Of a stretch of 47,073 nt of DNA, positions 17,096 to 24,829 are shown piece after piece. The notes beneath the pieces are model-generated. The model did not search any database. It was not told the origin of the DNA and saw nothing but the letters and a program-made list of their open reading frames with translations. Numbering within the stretch: position 1 is the stretch's first letter; each line of letters starts with the position of its first letter. The position numbers and the translations under genes were made by a program. Source of the stretch: Gammaproteobacteria bacterium (GTDB lineage: Bacteria > Pseudomonadota > Gammaproteobacteria > SZUA-140); contig QIGV01000083.1 in the NCBI GenBank assembly GCA_003230085.1, positions 1 through 47,073 on the forward strand, given 5' to 3'.

Positions 17096-17191
17096 GTGCT
17101 TTTAGATACCGGAGGTGTGGTAACGATTTATGCGCTGTGGTTCGTAGCAGCGTTCATACTGGCAGCATTAATTCTGAAAATTAATTCGTAA
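17096..17191 (+). CDS. 31-aa single-helix membrane miniprotein
   Basis: A GTG start is preceded by a strong ribosome binding site (GGAGGT, 5 bp spacing). The product, (M)LLDTGGVVTIYALWF..., is one hydrophobic helix from about residue 8 to 27 and ends LKINS. Its size and shape resemble small oxidase subunits such as CydX or CcoM, but I see no sequence identity that would name it. It lies just upstream of a cytochrome c4 gene and downstream of a good promoter, which supports a respiratory role. Five other miniproteins of this kind occur in the island. Confidence 0.65.
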   Translation: MLLDTGGVVTIYALWFVAAFILAALILKINS

Positions 17192-17362
17192 GTTTAAAAA
17201 CGAGTTCAGTAGGCTTCTAACGATCGAGTGGCTGGAACTGCGGTGCAGCAAAGCGAAATGGTCTTCTAGAAGATTGACACTTGAAAGCTGAAAACAAAAT
17301 AGCAGTCAAGGTTGAGATTTAAAAAACAATAGCAAGTATAAAGCGGGAGGAGGGGTCTGCAG

Positions 17363-18151
17363 ATGCAATATGCAAAATCAGTTGTTATAGCGGTTGCCAT
17401 GATCATTGGAGTTGCGTTTACCGCAAGCAATGTAATGGCTTCGGCAGGGATGTATTCCAAGGGAACAGGCGATAAAGCTAACGGCGAAAGCATTTTCAAA
17501 AACGGTAAGGGTGATGTGCCGGCGTGTACCACCTGTCATGGTGAGAACGGTACCGGTAATGATGACTTAGGCACGCCGATGATTGCCGGTCAGTTTTACA
17601 GTTTTCTGTTCAAACAGTTGGAAGACTTCGCGGCAGACAAGCGTGAAGATACGACCATGTTTGTGATGAATGCCAATGCCAAAGGGTTATCCCAACAGGA
17701 CAAAAAGGATGTCGCTACCTATCTGGCTGCGTTGAGGCCTACTGACCTTGGGTCAGACCTTGCAGCGCTGAAGGAAGCGGGCACCGAAGTCGGGCTAGTC
17801 TACAAAGGACGTGCCCTGGTTGAGTATGGCAGTCCAGTCAGAGGTGATGGTTACGATGCACCCAAAGATCTGGGCAGTCCCGGCAAGGGTATTCCAGCCT
17901 GCAAATCCTGTCATGGTTATGCAGGACGGGGTGCACCACCGGTCTACCCGATGATTGGCCAGCAACGATATGTTTATCTGATTAGCCAGTTGAAGAAATG
18001 GCGTGATGGCAGCCGGGCAAATGATCCGATGGGTCAGATGCAGGCAGTAGCCCAGAGATTATCAGATGAGGACATCAACAATGTTGCTGCCTACCTGACG
18101 AATGCAAGCCCCTTATCGAACGGTAACTTCTTCAGACCCTATTCGCACTAG
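17363..18151 (+). CDS. Diheme cytochrome c4, periplasmic
   Basis: The 262-aa protein has an N-terminal signal peptide (hydrophobic residues 5-24, cleavage near VMASA) and two heme c sites, CTTCHGENGTG (Cys55, Cys58, His59) and CKSCHGYAGRG (Cys180, Cys183, His184), in two similar domains. The following AGQ, MIGQQRYVYL and MQAVAQRLSDEDI segments carry the likely Met ligands. Cytochromes c4 donate electrons to cbb3 oxidases in Neisseria, Vibrio and Pseudomonas, so this is a credible electron donor for the divergent oxidase encoded 7 kb downstream. A GC-rich hairpin with a short T-run follows. Confidence 0.93.
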   Translation: MQYAKSVVIAVAMIIGVAFTASNVMASAGMYSKGTGDKANGESIFKNGKGDVPACTTCHGENGTGNDDLGTPMIAGQFYSFLFKQLEDFAADKREDTTMFVMNANAKGLSQQDKKDVATYLAALRPTDLGSDLAALKEAGTEVGLVYKGRALVEYGSPVRGDGYDAPKDLGSPGKGIPACKSCHGYAGRGAPPVYPMIGQQRYVYLISQLKKWRDGSRANDPMGQMQAVAQRLSDEDINNVAAYLTNASPLSNGNFFRPYSH

Positions 18152-18206
18152 CTGCAATATTCTGAAGTCTGAGCCTTTTGTAAGTAACTTTGCAGGCTAG
18201 AAAATG

Positions 18207-18236
18207 ATGAGGGCGGGTAATACCGCCCTCATTTAT
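18207..18236 (+). terminator. Rho-independent terminator after cytochrome c4
   Basis: A stem of about 10 bp (ATGAGGGCGG / CCGCCCTCAT) with a 6-nt loop is followed by TTTATTA. It separates the c4 gene from the next cytochrome gene. Confidence 0.75.
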
Positions 18237-18388
18237 TAGCGGACTGCACCGGAAATATTATCCATTCAACGTCTGAGTGTCAAAATGCATGATCCAGCCT
18301 GCTCAGGCCAGCCATAAGACTGTAGGTCAAAGCGCCATCTGCCTCTGCCTATAGCCAATCTTACAGTCCACACCTAGGTAATCTGATT

Positions 18389-18982
18389 ATGAGTCTTAAG
18401 CAACCCCTGAAATCCGGTGAGAGAATCTTGTTTATCATCTTCGGTGTGTTTTTCGTGCTTGCGGCGATTGGTTATGTCGTCCTGGAGAGTATTCGTCTGA
18501 GCTCGGATGAGCCGATGTTTGAGCAAACAACATTCTTTGATTTTTCCGAGGACGGCTTGCTTGGCTCAACGATCTACCGGAAGGCCAATTGTAATGCCTG
18601 TCATCGCGCACTGCGATCAGGAACCAGCATGGGACTCTCGCTGGATGGGTTGGGATCAAAGTACTCAGCCGAGCGTATTGAGAATTTTTTACATGAGCCG
18701 CAGGAGTATTATCACGGTCCAACCATCGATCATGGTTATCCCCCCAAAGAGGCGGCATACGTGTCAAGAATGTCAGACGAGGACCTCCGTCTCATGGCCG
18801 TTTTTATTTCGGAACTCAAGGCAAATCCGGGCTCCTCAGTGGCCAAAATGCCGCCACCAGGCCGCTCAGAATTTATCGATGCGATGGTAGGTTCTTTTGC
18901 TCCGCAGGAATGGAAAGATAAATATAAGGATATCAGAGATAAACAGCCGGAGGAAAGTGTGCCGGAGACTGCTAATGAGTGA
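18389..18982 (+). CDS. Membrane-anchored monoheme cytochrome c
   Basis: The 197-aa protein has one N-terminal transmembrane anchor (about residues 13-33, FIIFGVFFVLAAIGYVVL) and a periplasmic heme c domain with CNACH (Cys68, Cys71, His72). Candidate Met ligands are Met128 (SRMSDEDL) and Met154. The SDEDLRLMAVFISELK helix is the usual C-terminal helix of class I cytochromes c. Its last 8 bp overlap the next gene, a four-helix b-type-like membrane protein, so the two are likely a pair passing electrons between a membrane heme and a periplasmic acceptor. It is similar in layout to the cytochrome at 29.1 kb. Confidence 0.88.
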   Translation: MSLKQPLKSGERILFIIFGVFFVLAAIGYVVLESIRLSSDEPMFEQTTFFDFSEDGLLGSTIYRKANCNACHRALRSGTSMGLSLDGLGSKYSAERIENFLHEPQEYYHGPTIDHGYPPKEAAYVSRMSDEDLRLMAVFISELKANPGSSVAKMPPPGRSEFIDAMVGSFAPQEWKDKYKDIRDKQPEESVPETANE

Positions 18983-19505
18983 GCCGTGGGAGCATGAGCG
19001 GGAACTGGAGTATCGCCGCTATACTCTCTGGTTCATCTATGCCTGCATCACGTACAGTATTATCGGGTTTACCTGGGGCGTACTGATGGGAGGGATTGCC
19101 GAGTTCCGCTATTTCGTGGATCATCGCATACATGGCAACCTGATTGTTCGGGCGCATACCCATATTAACCTATTGGGCTGGGTCGAGATGGCGATTTTCG
19201 CATCAGTCTATTATATCGTACCTCGTCTGATTAAAAGACCTATCTATAGTTTGCGCCTGGTCAAGGTCCACTTCTGGATTCATAATGTAGGTCTCGTTGG
19301 CATGGTGGTGTTTTTTACGCTTGCGGGTGTGGTTGGCGGTCTTTCAGGTCAGACCATGGCACTTGAGGAAGTCGAAAAGATGGTACGGCCGATACTCGCG
19401 ACGATGGGGATATTTGGCAGTCTGGTGTTATTGGCTAATTTCATCTGGGCATATAATCTATACCGGACCTGTAGAGGTTGGGAAAAAACCTATGAACAGT
19501 CTTAG
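18975..19505 (+). CDS. Four-helix heme-copper oxidase subunit I-like protein (mini-CcoN)
   Basis: The 176-aa protein has four membrane helices. Its middle reads VRAHTHINLLGWVEMAIF (His61, His63), then YIVPRLIKRPIYSLRLVKVHFW. This follows the C-terminal part of CcoN, where HVH ligates hemes b3 and b and is followed by a GALGWVG...YYLVP...YSLRL...HFW pattern. The CuB histidines (H in WxxHN, and the HH pair) and cross-linking Tyr are absent, so oxygen or NO reduction is not expected; at most one or two b hemes are bound. It overlaps the upstream cytochrome c gene by 8 bp. A second protein of this kind is encoded at 41.3-41.9 kb. Confidence 0.75.
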   Translation: MSEPWEHERELEYRRYTLWFIYACITYSIIGFTWGVLMGGIAEFRYFVDHRIHGNLIVRAHTHINLLGWVEMAIFASVYYIVPRLIKRPIYSLRLVKVHFWIHNVGLVGMVVFFTLAGVVGGLSGQTMALEEVEKMVRPILATMGIFGSLVLLANFIWAYNLYRTCRGWEKTYEQS

Positions 19506-19998
19506 AACAATTATTTTCACAATCAGCTTGGTAACCCTGCTGACTGCCTGTCTGGCACCGCCGGAGGGAAGGCTGCGGGTTGGTGCGCAGGCGCCCAATC
19601 TCAAGACCCTCACCCTTGCCGATGTCGGCGGTGATTTCAGTCGCATTACCACATACCGCTATCCAGATGAGCGCATGTACCAGTATTCATTGGACGAAGC
19701 CCTGAAGCTGAACAAGACGATACTGCTTGAATTTGCGACACCGGGGCATTGTACTGTCTGTGATAAGCAATTGCAGATGCTAAAGGCATTGATGGAGAAA
19801 TATGAGGACGATGTCCTTTTCCTGCATATGGATCAGTACCAGAACGCTGGGGCCTTTATTGCCTATCAGGTCAAAGGTGATCCATGGACCTTTATCATCG
19901 ATGCCAAGGGTGTTGTACGGTTTAGACGTCCTGGGCGTATGCTATACAACGAAATGGAGCCGGCGTTAAAACGGATTTTAAATCAAGATCTGGGATGA
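19492..19998 (+). CDS. Thioredoxin-like lipoprotein
   Basis: The 168-aa protein has a lipoprotein signal (LVTLLTAC, Cys20), then a thioredoxin-like domain with a CxxC in GHCTVCDKQLQML (Cys87, Cys90) and a cis-Pro-like segment GDPWTFIIDAKGVV. It could reduce or deliver metal to heme/copper sites, as Sco and ResA/TlpA-type proteins do in oxidase assembly, but it lacks the Sco CxxxC spacing. It overlaps the end of the mini-CcoN gene by 14 bp, so it is probably coupled to it. The start was chosen because the longer upstream frame lies inside the preceding gene. Confidence 0.75.
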   Translation: MNSLRTIIFTISLVTLLTACLAPPEGRLRVGAQAPNLKTLTLADVGGDFSRITTYRYPDERMYQYSLDEALKLNKTILLEFATPGHCTVCDKQLQMLKALMEKYEDDVLFLHMDQYQNAGAFIAYQVKGDPWTFIIDAKGVVRFRRPGRMLYNEMEPALKRILNQDLG

Positions 19999-20002
19999 TC
20001 GC

Positions 20003-20461
20003 GTGACAAGCAAGACACACCGCTACGAACTGATTCAGGATAGAAGGGGTATGGCGTGGGATTTGCTTCTCTATGTGCCCACAGTCATCGCTTTGTTTTC
20101 CATAGGCATTCAATTATGGTTTGGAGCACAACATAATTGGTCGTATTTGCTGGTATTTCTAGCCTTCCTGTTTTTCTTCATCGGCGCCAATCGCATTCTC
20201 AAAACCCGTCTTATGATCTTGCCTTCTGCAACGACCGCGCTTGAGATTGACCAGAATCGCATTATTCTGGAACAAAAGGGCGGTGCTCATTTAGTATTGA
20301 TTAAAAACCTGAAATTCTTTTCCGAGGTTGGCGGAAAGACATTTGCCCTGACGGGAATGGATGGCAGCGGCAAAAAGCAGCAATCAATTTTTCATCTTGG
20401 TCAGTTTCCGGATGAGACGAGGTTCAAGGATGCCAAGGCCCGTCTTGAGGTCTATCGCTGA
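20003..20461 (+). CDS. Two-helix membrane protein with PH-like cytosolic domain
   Basis: The 152-aa protein starts with GTG only 4 bp after the lipoprotein gene. It has two close membrane helices (about residues 22-42 and 46-62: LLLYVPTVIALFSIG and YLLVFLAFLFFFIGA), then a beta-rich soluble part (ALEIDQNRIILEQ, LVLIKNLKFFSEVGG) of the kind seen in bacterial PH-like proteins. The function is unknown. It is the last gene of the cytochrome c / mini-CcoN / thioredoxin set, followed by a long hairpin. Confidence 0.6.
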   Translation: MTSKTHRYELIQDRRGMAWDLLLYVPTVIALFSIGIQLWFGAQHNWSYLLVFLAFLFFFIGANRILKTRLMILPSATTALEIDQNRIILEQKGGAHLVLIKNLKFFSEVGGKTFALTGMDGSGKKQQSIFHLGQFPDETRFKDAKARLEVYR

Positions 20462-20479
20462 ATTCTCCATATTGCCTTA

Positions 20480-20525
20480 GCAGGCTGTTGAAAAAGTCTC
20501 AGGTGAAGCTTTTTCAACAGCCTGC
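20480..20525. terminator. Perfect 17-bp hairpin between convergent genes
   Basis: GCAGGCTGTTGAAAAAG at 20480-20496 is perfectly complementary to 20509-20525, with a 12-nt loop. It lies between the 3' ends of two convergent genes and may act as a bidirectional terminator, although there is no T-run outside the stem. The GGCTGTTGAAAAA sequence also looks like the end of some insertion sequences, so a short mobile palindrome is the alternative. Confidence 0.6.
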
Positions 20526-20536
20526 CAGGTATAAGC

Positions 20537-21658
20537 TTAGCGGGTAATCGCAAGCGAGTATGGCCCAAGGTCAGACTCAAATGGCGAATGATCCTGTTGT
20601 ATCAGCCTGCCTGAAGCCGTGTCAATCTCATAGGCGGAAATATTGGCCGCGCCATTATTGGCAACATAGAGATGGTGATTGCTGGGGCCAACCACGACAT
20701 CATAGGGATACCAGTCCGTTGGGTAGGGTGAATCCTCGATTTCAGAAATCACACCACTGTCTGCATCAAGTTTGAAAACCGTAATGTCATGCCCCGCCCA
20801 GTTTACAACAAAGACATAATTTTCATCTGAATCGACTGTAACGGAATAGGGTTTTGCGCCGGCAATGAATGGTGAGCCTGGAATGCTCTGTAACTCACCG
20901 GATGATGTGATGGCGAATGCCGATATCGTTGTTGTGCCGTAATTAGCGACATAAGCAAAACGACTGTCGGGCGTGATGGCGATATGGATGGGGTTGGCAT
21001 CTGTCTTGACGGCAGAGCCTGTGGAGACCAGGGCACCACTATCTTTGTCGACGCGAAAGATGCTGATGCTGTCCCCATAAAAATTAGCCACCAGTGCAAA
21101 TTGGCCATCGGGTGTTAATGTAATGAAGATAGGATGTTTTCCACTGAGCGCACTGTTGCCGGTATCCTGCAAGCGGCCATTGGTCGGGTCGACCCTGAAA
21201 ATCCGGATGAGTTGGTCGTCCTCATTGGCTACATAGATAAATTTACCGTCAGGAGAAATCGTAATTGCATCAGGGTAGCGACCTGCAGGAAACGGTGACC
21301 CAGGGACTGGTTTAAGGGTGTTATGTCGCTGATCAACAACAAAGGCCGAAATAGTATGGGTGCCCTGATTGCTGACATATACATATTCACCGCCAGGGGA
21401 AACGGTTACTGAGACAGGGAATTGCCCGGTTTTAAAGGGTGCTCCTGCCAGCGGAATCAATCCGCCTTGTTTTTCGTCCAGTCGATAGGCGGACAGGTCG
21501 TGCCCGGCCTGGTTTGCCGAAAAGACGAACTGGTGATTGGAAATGTTTTTACTGACAGCTGCGGGCTTGACTGCATAAAGCGATGTGCTAAGCAGTAGTG
21601 CTCCTGCAGCCAGGGTGATCATAGTAAAGAAATTGTTCACATAAAACGTGTTCGACAT
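20537..21658 (-). CDS. YVTN/lactonase-type beta-propeller protein, exported
   Basis: The chosen start (MSNTFYVNN, 373 aa) follows a strong AGGAGGG. Then comes a signal peptide (FFTMITLAAGALLLSTSLYAV) and about seven repeats with the pattern FVYVAN..., for example PDGKFIYVANEDDQLIRIF and PDSRFAYVANYGTTTISAF. This is the YVTN / 6-phosphogluconolactonase fold. Periplasmic members have varied or unknown roles, so a lactonase activity should not be assumed. It is convergent with the preceding gene. Confidence 0.8.
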   Translation of the reverse strand: MSNTFYVNNFFTMITLAAGALLLSTSLYAVKPAAVSKNISNHQFVFSANQAGHDLSAYRLDEKQGGLIPLAGAPFKTGQFPVSVTVSPGGEYVYVSNQGTHTISAFVVDQRHNTLKPVPGSPFPAGRYPDAITISPDGKFIYVANEDDQLIRIFRVDPTNGRLQDTGNSALSGKHPIFITLTPDGQFALVANFYGDSISIFRVDKDSGALVSTGSAVKTDANPIHIAITPDSRFAYVANYGTTTISAFAITSSGELQSIPGSPFIAGAKPYSVTVDSDENYVFVVNWAGHDITVFKLDADSGVISEIEDSPYPTDWYPYDVVVGPSNHHLYVANNGAANISAYEIDTASGRLIQQDHSPFESDLGPYSLAITR

Positions 21659-22132
21659 ATTCTCCCTCCTGAATTCAGGTGCATTCCTTTCTCCACGGCG
21701 GATCAAAGCGCGAGGATATAAACCCAGCAATCGAGTGGCTTGTTAGCGCCGATTATTAGCCACAACGCTGCTGTCAGATGGTATTTGAACTGAGATTTTC
21801 TACTGTATCCGCGATCTCCAGAGCCATGGTTCTTGTTAATTTTTCGCTTGTTCCCTGCCGCGTATGGAGCGCGAGTTTTTACAGCCATCTGCCTGATGCC
21901 GGGGTTATACGTCCCCTGGTCTGGGCAGATGAACCACCGCGCTAAGCATCAAGGTTTCAACAATACGAGCTATTGCGGATGATGTCCTACTAAAATACTA
22001 CAGAATTAGCTGGCTGACAAATGTGCAATATTGCAGAAAGAAATCTATTTTGCCTTTTTAAGGGCGCACATATTAAATATATGGGAGGCAGTGAAGCAAG
22101 CCGCCAATTCATTGCTTCACTGCCGAGCCAGG
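21659..22132. other. Intergenic region with a hairpin
   Basis: A 474-bp stretch lies between two minus-strand genes. A 13-bp inverted repeat (22087-22099 / 22112-22124, GGCAGTGAAGCAA type) sits right after the stop of the CBS-domain gene and could terminate its transcript. A 61-codon minus-strand frame around 21.7-21.9 kb has no recognisable features. Confidence 0.5.
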
Positions 22133-22729
22133 TTACTGTGCGACGAGGACCTTTCCCAGTTCGGCAAAGGTTTTGGCTATATCTGCCGGCTCGATTGGCA
22201 CGCCGATCTGTTTGCCGATCTGTGTGGCAGAGAATATGCCGCAGATCATTGCGTTAGCTTGATCCGGGCTACCACAGATGACCAGCGCATGGTGCCTGCC
22301 CTTGCTGATCAGGTCCTCGACAATATCGCCTACCCTCGCACTTTCAACATCGTGAAGGCTCAGGGCTTCAAGGCTGTTGGTTGGTGTCATAATGTCGCGA
22401 ACCTGAATATCGTTGCGTGTGCCGCCGACCTTTTGAATATGCAGCATGGGTTTTTCGCCGAGGATATCTCTGGATGTAATGATTCCCAGCACGATACGCT
22501 GTTCGTTAATTACGAGCAGGAGACGAACATTATTTCGGATCATGTGCTGGTTGCAATCCTCTAGCAGTGTATCCGGGCGTGTTTTGATTGCTTTTGTTTT
22601 TCGTAGGTCGGTCATCACCTTGATTGCCGGGTCTTCAACCGTAACTTGTTGAGTCTCTGAAGCGGGCTGACAGAAGGTCATGTTCTGGTCTAATTTTGTT
22701 GTACGCAGTGACTGGTATTTTTTTGCCAT
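22133..22729 (-). CDS. CBS-domain pair protein
   Basis: The likely start (MAKKYQSL, 198 aa) has GGAG at good spacing; a longer frame adds 15 residues. Two CBS motifs are visible: IKTRPDTLLEDCNQHMIRNNVRLLLV...GIITSRDILGE and VRDIMTPTNSLEAL...ALVICG...GIFSATQIG. CBS pairs bind adenine nucleotides and regulate partners; standalone forms often act in signalling or redox control. A hairpin lies downstream. A plus-strand frame over the same region is a shadow of this gene. Confidence 0.82.
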   Translation of the reverse strand: MAKKYQSLRTTKLDQNMTFCQPASETQQVTVEDPAIKVMTDLRKTKAIKTRPDTLLEDCNQHMIRNNVRLLLVINEQRIVLGIITSRDILGEKPMLHIQKVGGTRNDIQVRDIMTPTNSLEALSLHDVESARVGDIVEDLISKGRHHALVICGSPDQANAMICGIFSATQIGKQIGVPIEPADIAKTFAELGKVLVAQ

Positions 22730-22975
22730 TTCAAACTCCATTGAATAATACGTTGTTATAGGTTTATTCCACACAGTGTGATGTCAGGGATAAACCGCAT
22801 CATACATACCCATTAGTATCCTGATAAACGATTATATTACAGACCCAGTGAATTAGAAATTACCGAGGATGTGACGTTCGCCAGTAGTTTGTGTGATTTT
22901 GTTACAGAAAAAACCTGGAATCCATGTTTCAATTGCGCACATATTAATCAATAACTATTTCAGGAGGTGATTATC

Positions 22976-23461
22976 ATGACAACACTGGCCATAGTAGAGC
23001 CCTCTGTGATGCAAAACATGGGGTTATTCGACAGGTTGTTTCGTCTGGCACTGGGTATTGCAATGATTACATTTGCCTACTACTTCGCCGTTTACGCGGG
23101 TTTTACATCCGCAGGGTGGGGTGGTTATGCCATGCTGATTTCTGTCTATCCAATTCTTACCGGCGCGCTGGGATGGGATCCCTTCTACGCGATGTTCAAG
23201 GTCAAGAGCTGTAGTTTAACGGGAAGAAACCGTTGCGGCACCTTGCCCTATGAATTCAAGGCGATGACCGGCCATGCGCCGGAGGTGTGCGAGATTGACA
23301 GTGAGCATAGTCTGGAATCTTGCCATGATGCCGGTGTGACGAAACCGCACCATAAATACTGGCGCATCAATCAAGACCCAATGATCTATCCTAGTGACGC
23401 CGACTGGGATGAATTTCTGGAAAGGCAAAGGACGCGGGACAAAAAAGCTGCCTCCCAATAG
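22976..23461 (+). CDS. DUF2892-type membrane protein with Cys-containing tail
   Basis: The start is set by a strong CAGGAGGTG, giving 161 aa. The N-terminal half, MGLFDRLFRLALGIAMITFAYYF...YPILTGALGWDPFYAMFKV, is the DUF2892/YgaP transmembrane hairpin. The remaining ~80 residues are soluble with Cys residues (KSCSLTGRNRCG, APEVCEID, LESCHDAG) and His-rich KPHHKYW, which could bind a metal. YgaP-type domains are often linked to rhodanese or sulfur metabolism, but no rhodanese domain is present here. The gene ends just before a strong bidirectional terminator. Confidence 0.75.
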   Translation: MTTLAIVEPSVMQNMGLFDRLFRLALGIAMITFAYYFAVYAGFTSAGWGGYAMLISVYPILTGALGWDPFYAMFKVKSCSLTGRNRCGTLPYEFKAMTGHAPEVCEIDSEHSLESCHDAGVTKPHHKYWRINQDPMIYPSDADWDEFLERQRTRDKKAASQ

Positions 23462-23500
23462 ACGGCGAGGAGATTAGCAGCGCCAGGATCTATCTGAATA

Positions 23501-23547
23501 GCACCCACCGGCGACAGGAAGTCGCCCGGTGGGTGCTTAGTCGTTTT
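23501..23547 (+). terminator. Strong terminator between convergent genes
   Basis: GCACCCACCGGCGAC pairs with GTCGCCCGGTGGGTGC with one extra base, and is followed by TTAGTCG and seven Ts. It overlaps the stop codon of the minus-strand gene at 23537. Confidence 0.85.
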
Positions 23548-23815
23548 TTTGATTCGCTCTTCTTGCGGCGGACGACTGGTGAGCGCGCCTGCGCTTGATA
23601 ATATCCCAGGCCAGAAATGCGAGTATGGTAGCCCCGATTAAAACGGCGCTTACCATGACGGTCTTCTCGGTACGCTCACTGACCACGCCGCCGATAAACA
23701 TATGGACCGTATAGGCCAGCATGGAGAGCGTACTGAAGCCCACCAGGCCATAAATAAAAATCTCTTTGATTAGCATCTTGTTCGCATTGTTTGATAACGC
23801 TAGTAAGTCTCGCAT
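23537..23815 (-). CDS. Small two-helix membrane protein
   Basis: The product (92 aa from MRDLLAL; a start at MLIKEI would give 79 aa, and the open frame extends further upstream) has two membrane helices, IFIYGLVGFSTLSMLAYTVHMFIGG and VMVSAVLIGATILAFLAWDII, and a basic tail (KRRRAHQSSAARRANQ). No family is recognised. The long leader of the open frame is poor coding sequence, hence the shorter choice. Confidence 0.55.
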   Translation of the reverse strand: MRDLLALSNNANKMLIKEIFIYGLVGFSTLSMLAYTVHMFIGGVVSERTEKTVMVSAVLIGATILAFLAWDIIKRRRAHQSSAARRANQKND

Positions 23816-24284
23816 ATCCCGCACGCACGTCAACAGTATTTTTATAGCATATATGCAGATGATGGCCTGATTATATTTCGGGCAGGCACCAGGCCCTGCT
23901 TTGTTGATAATTTTGATCAAGTTTAGGTGCTGTATTCAGGCAGGCCCAATAATTGCCTATGGTGTCTTCAGATCACTATTTAAAGTGTTATGACAATTAC
24001 TAACATATTGATTTTTTGTTTAATAATGTCAGTCTATTGATACCCTGTGAAGCGTGTTAACAGGCTTGGGTCGGTGGTTCAATACAGCAGTATTTAAAAG
24101 CAATCTTTTGGTTGCAAAATATTCAATTAGGTCTATACTTTATTGCTATGTGGAAAGTCATGTCTGACGAATCGCATGATAATAACCAAGTGACGAACTG
24201 AGCTGTAAATCAAAGGGTCGTTATTAAGGTTGGAAGCCGGGATAACCGGTTAATAATAAAATAACTTATGAAAGAGGGGGGAAG
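23816..24284. other. Upstream region of the oxidase operon
   Basis: A 469-bp AT-rich stretch with no gene precedes the oxidase core genes. It contains the promoter at 24112-24139 and a 150-bp leader. I looked for FNR (TTGATNNNNATCAA) sites and saw none with both half-sites. No riboswitch fold is recognised in the leader. Confidence 0.55.
24112..24139 (+). promoter_or_regulatory. Sigma70-type promoter for the oxidase core operon
   Basis: TTGCAA, 16-bp spacer, TATACT. The first coding sequence begins about 145 bp downstream, preceded by AAGAGGGGGG. Confidence 0.6.
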
Positions 24285-24575
24285 ATGGAAAACAAGCTCA
24301 CCTTAGGACGTATATTCTTTGCACTACTCATTCCTGCATTTACGGTAGGGATGGGAAATGGCAGTGTATTCGGTGCTGCTGTAATGTGTGCAGTCGGTCG
24401 TGGACCATTTGAAAGCTGGGGCGGTTGGGGTGCAGAAGCCTACGATCCGGCGACATTCTCGGGGTTTGTTGATTCCATGATGCTGGCATTCGGCTTGGCA
24501 TTCTCGGTGATAGTTTATCTCGGAATGTCACGACATGGTGCGCTCGAGGCCAAGGGCGATAATACCGGCTGGTAG
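24285..24575 (+). CDS. Small two-helix membrane protein, first gene of the oxidase operon
   Basis: The 96-aa protein has a strong ribosome binding site (GAGGGGGG). Two hydrophobic stretches, IFFALLIPAFTVGMGNGSVFGAAVM and FVDSMMLAFGLAFSVIVYLGM, flank a loop rich in Gly, Trp and Phe (GRGPFESWGGWG). I do not recognise a family. Its position ahead of the tiny membrane protein and the CcoN-like subunit makes it a likely subunit or assembly factor of the oxidase. Confidence 0.75.
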   Translation: MENKLTLGRIFFALLIPAFTVGMGNGSVFGAAVMCAVGRGPFESWGGWGAEAYDPATFSGFVDSMMLAFGLAFSVIVYLGMSRHGALEAKGDNTGW

Positions 24576-24660
24576 CAGCAGGGTTGGAAAGGATTCGCAG
24601 AAGATCCTGTTTCAACGTTTTCTATAACGATTAGATTTGAAATTTAAGTGGGAGGTTAAT

Positions 24661-24750
24661 ATGGCTGCATTTGCCGGCACGTGTGGAGTGATTCTCGCAT
24701 TCTCAAGCATGTGGTTTTCTTATTATCTGATGACAAAGATGGAAGAGTAA
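24661..24750 (+). CDS. 29-aa single-helix membrane miniprotein
   Basis: An ATG is preceded by GGGAGG at good spacing. The product starts MAAFAGTCGVILAFSSMWF and ends MTKMEE: one hydrophobic helix with a short acidic end. It lies between the 96-aa protein and the CcoN-like subunit, 79 bp before the latter, within the same apparent operon. The size is that of CydX/CcoM-type small oxidase subunits; homology cannot be judged from so short a chain. Confidence 0.7.
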   Translation: MAAFAGTCGVILAFSSMWFSYYLMTKMEE

Positions 24751-24829
24751 GCGGCTATAACAGCCACTTGCTTATTGCATTGATAACAAAATTTACAAGA
24801 AAGTAATATATTATAGGAGGGCTTGAAGG

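Noticed and set aside
18975-19505. A truncated or frameshifted CcoN gene
   Set aside because: The frame has a clean start overlapping the upstream gene and a clean stop, four well-formed helices, and a second independent relative at 41.3 kb, so it looks like a small protein in its own right.
21703-21888. A 61-aa minus-strand frame
   Set aside because: Its translation is basic and featureless and lacks a convincing ribosome binding site.
22031-22564. A 177-aa plus-strand frame
   Set aside because: It is antisense to the CBS-domain gene, whose CBS motifs and ribosome binding site are clear.
23816-24284. An FNR/Anr box or riboswitch ahead of the oxidase operon
   Set aside because: No TTGAT-N4-ATCAA site with both halves was found, and no known riboswitch core could be recognised in the leader.
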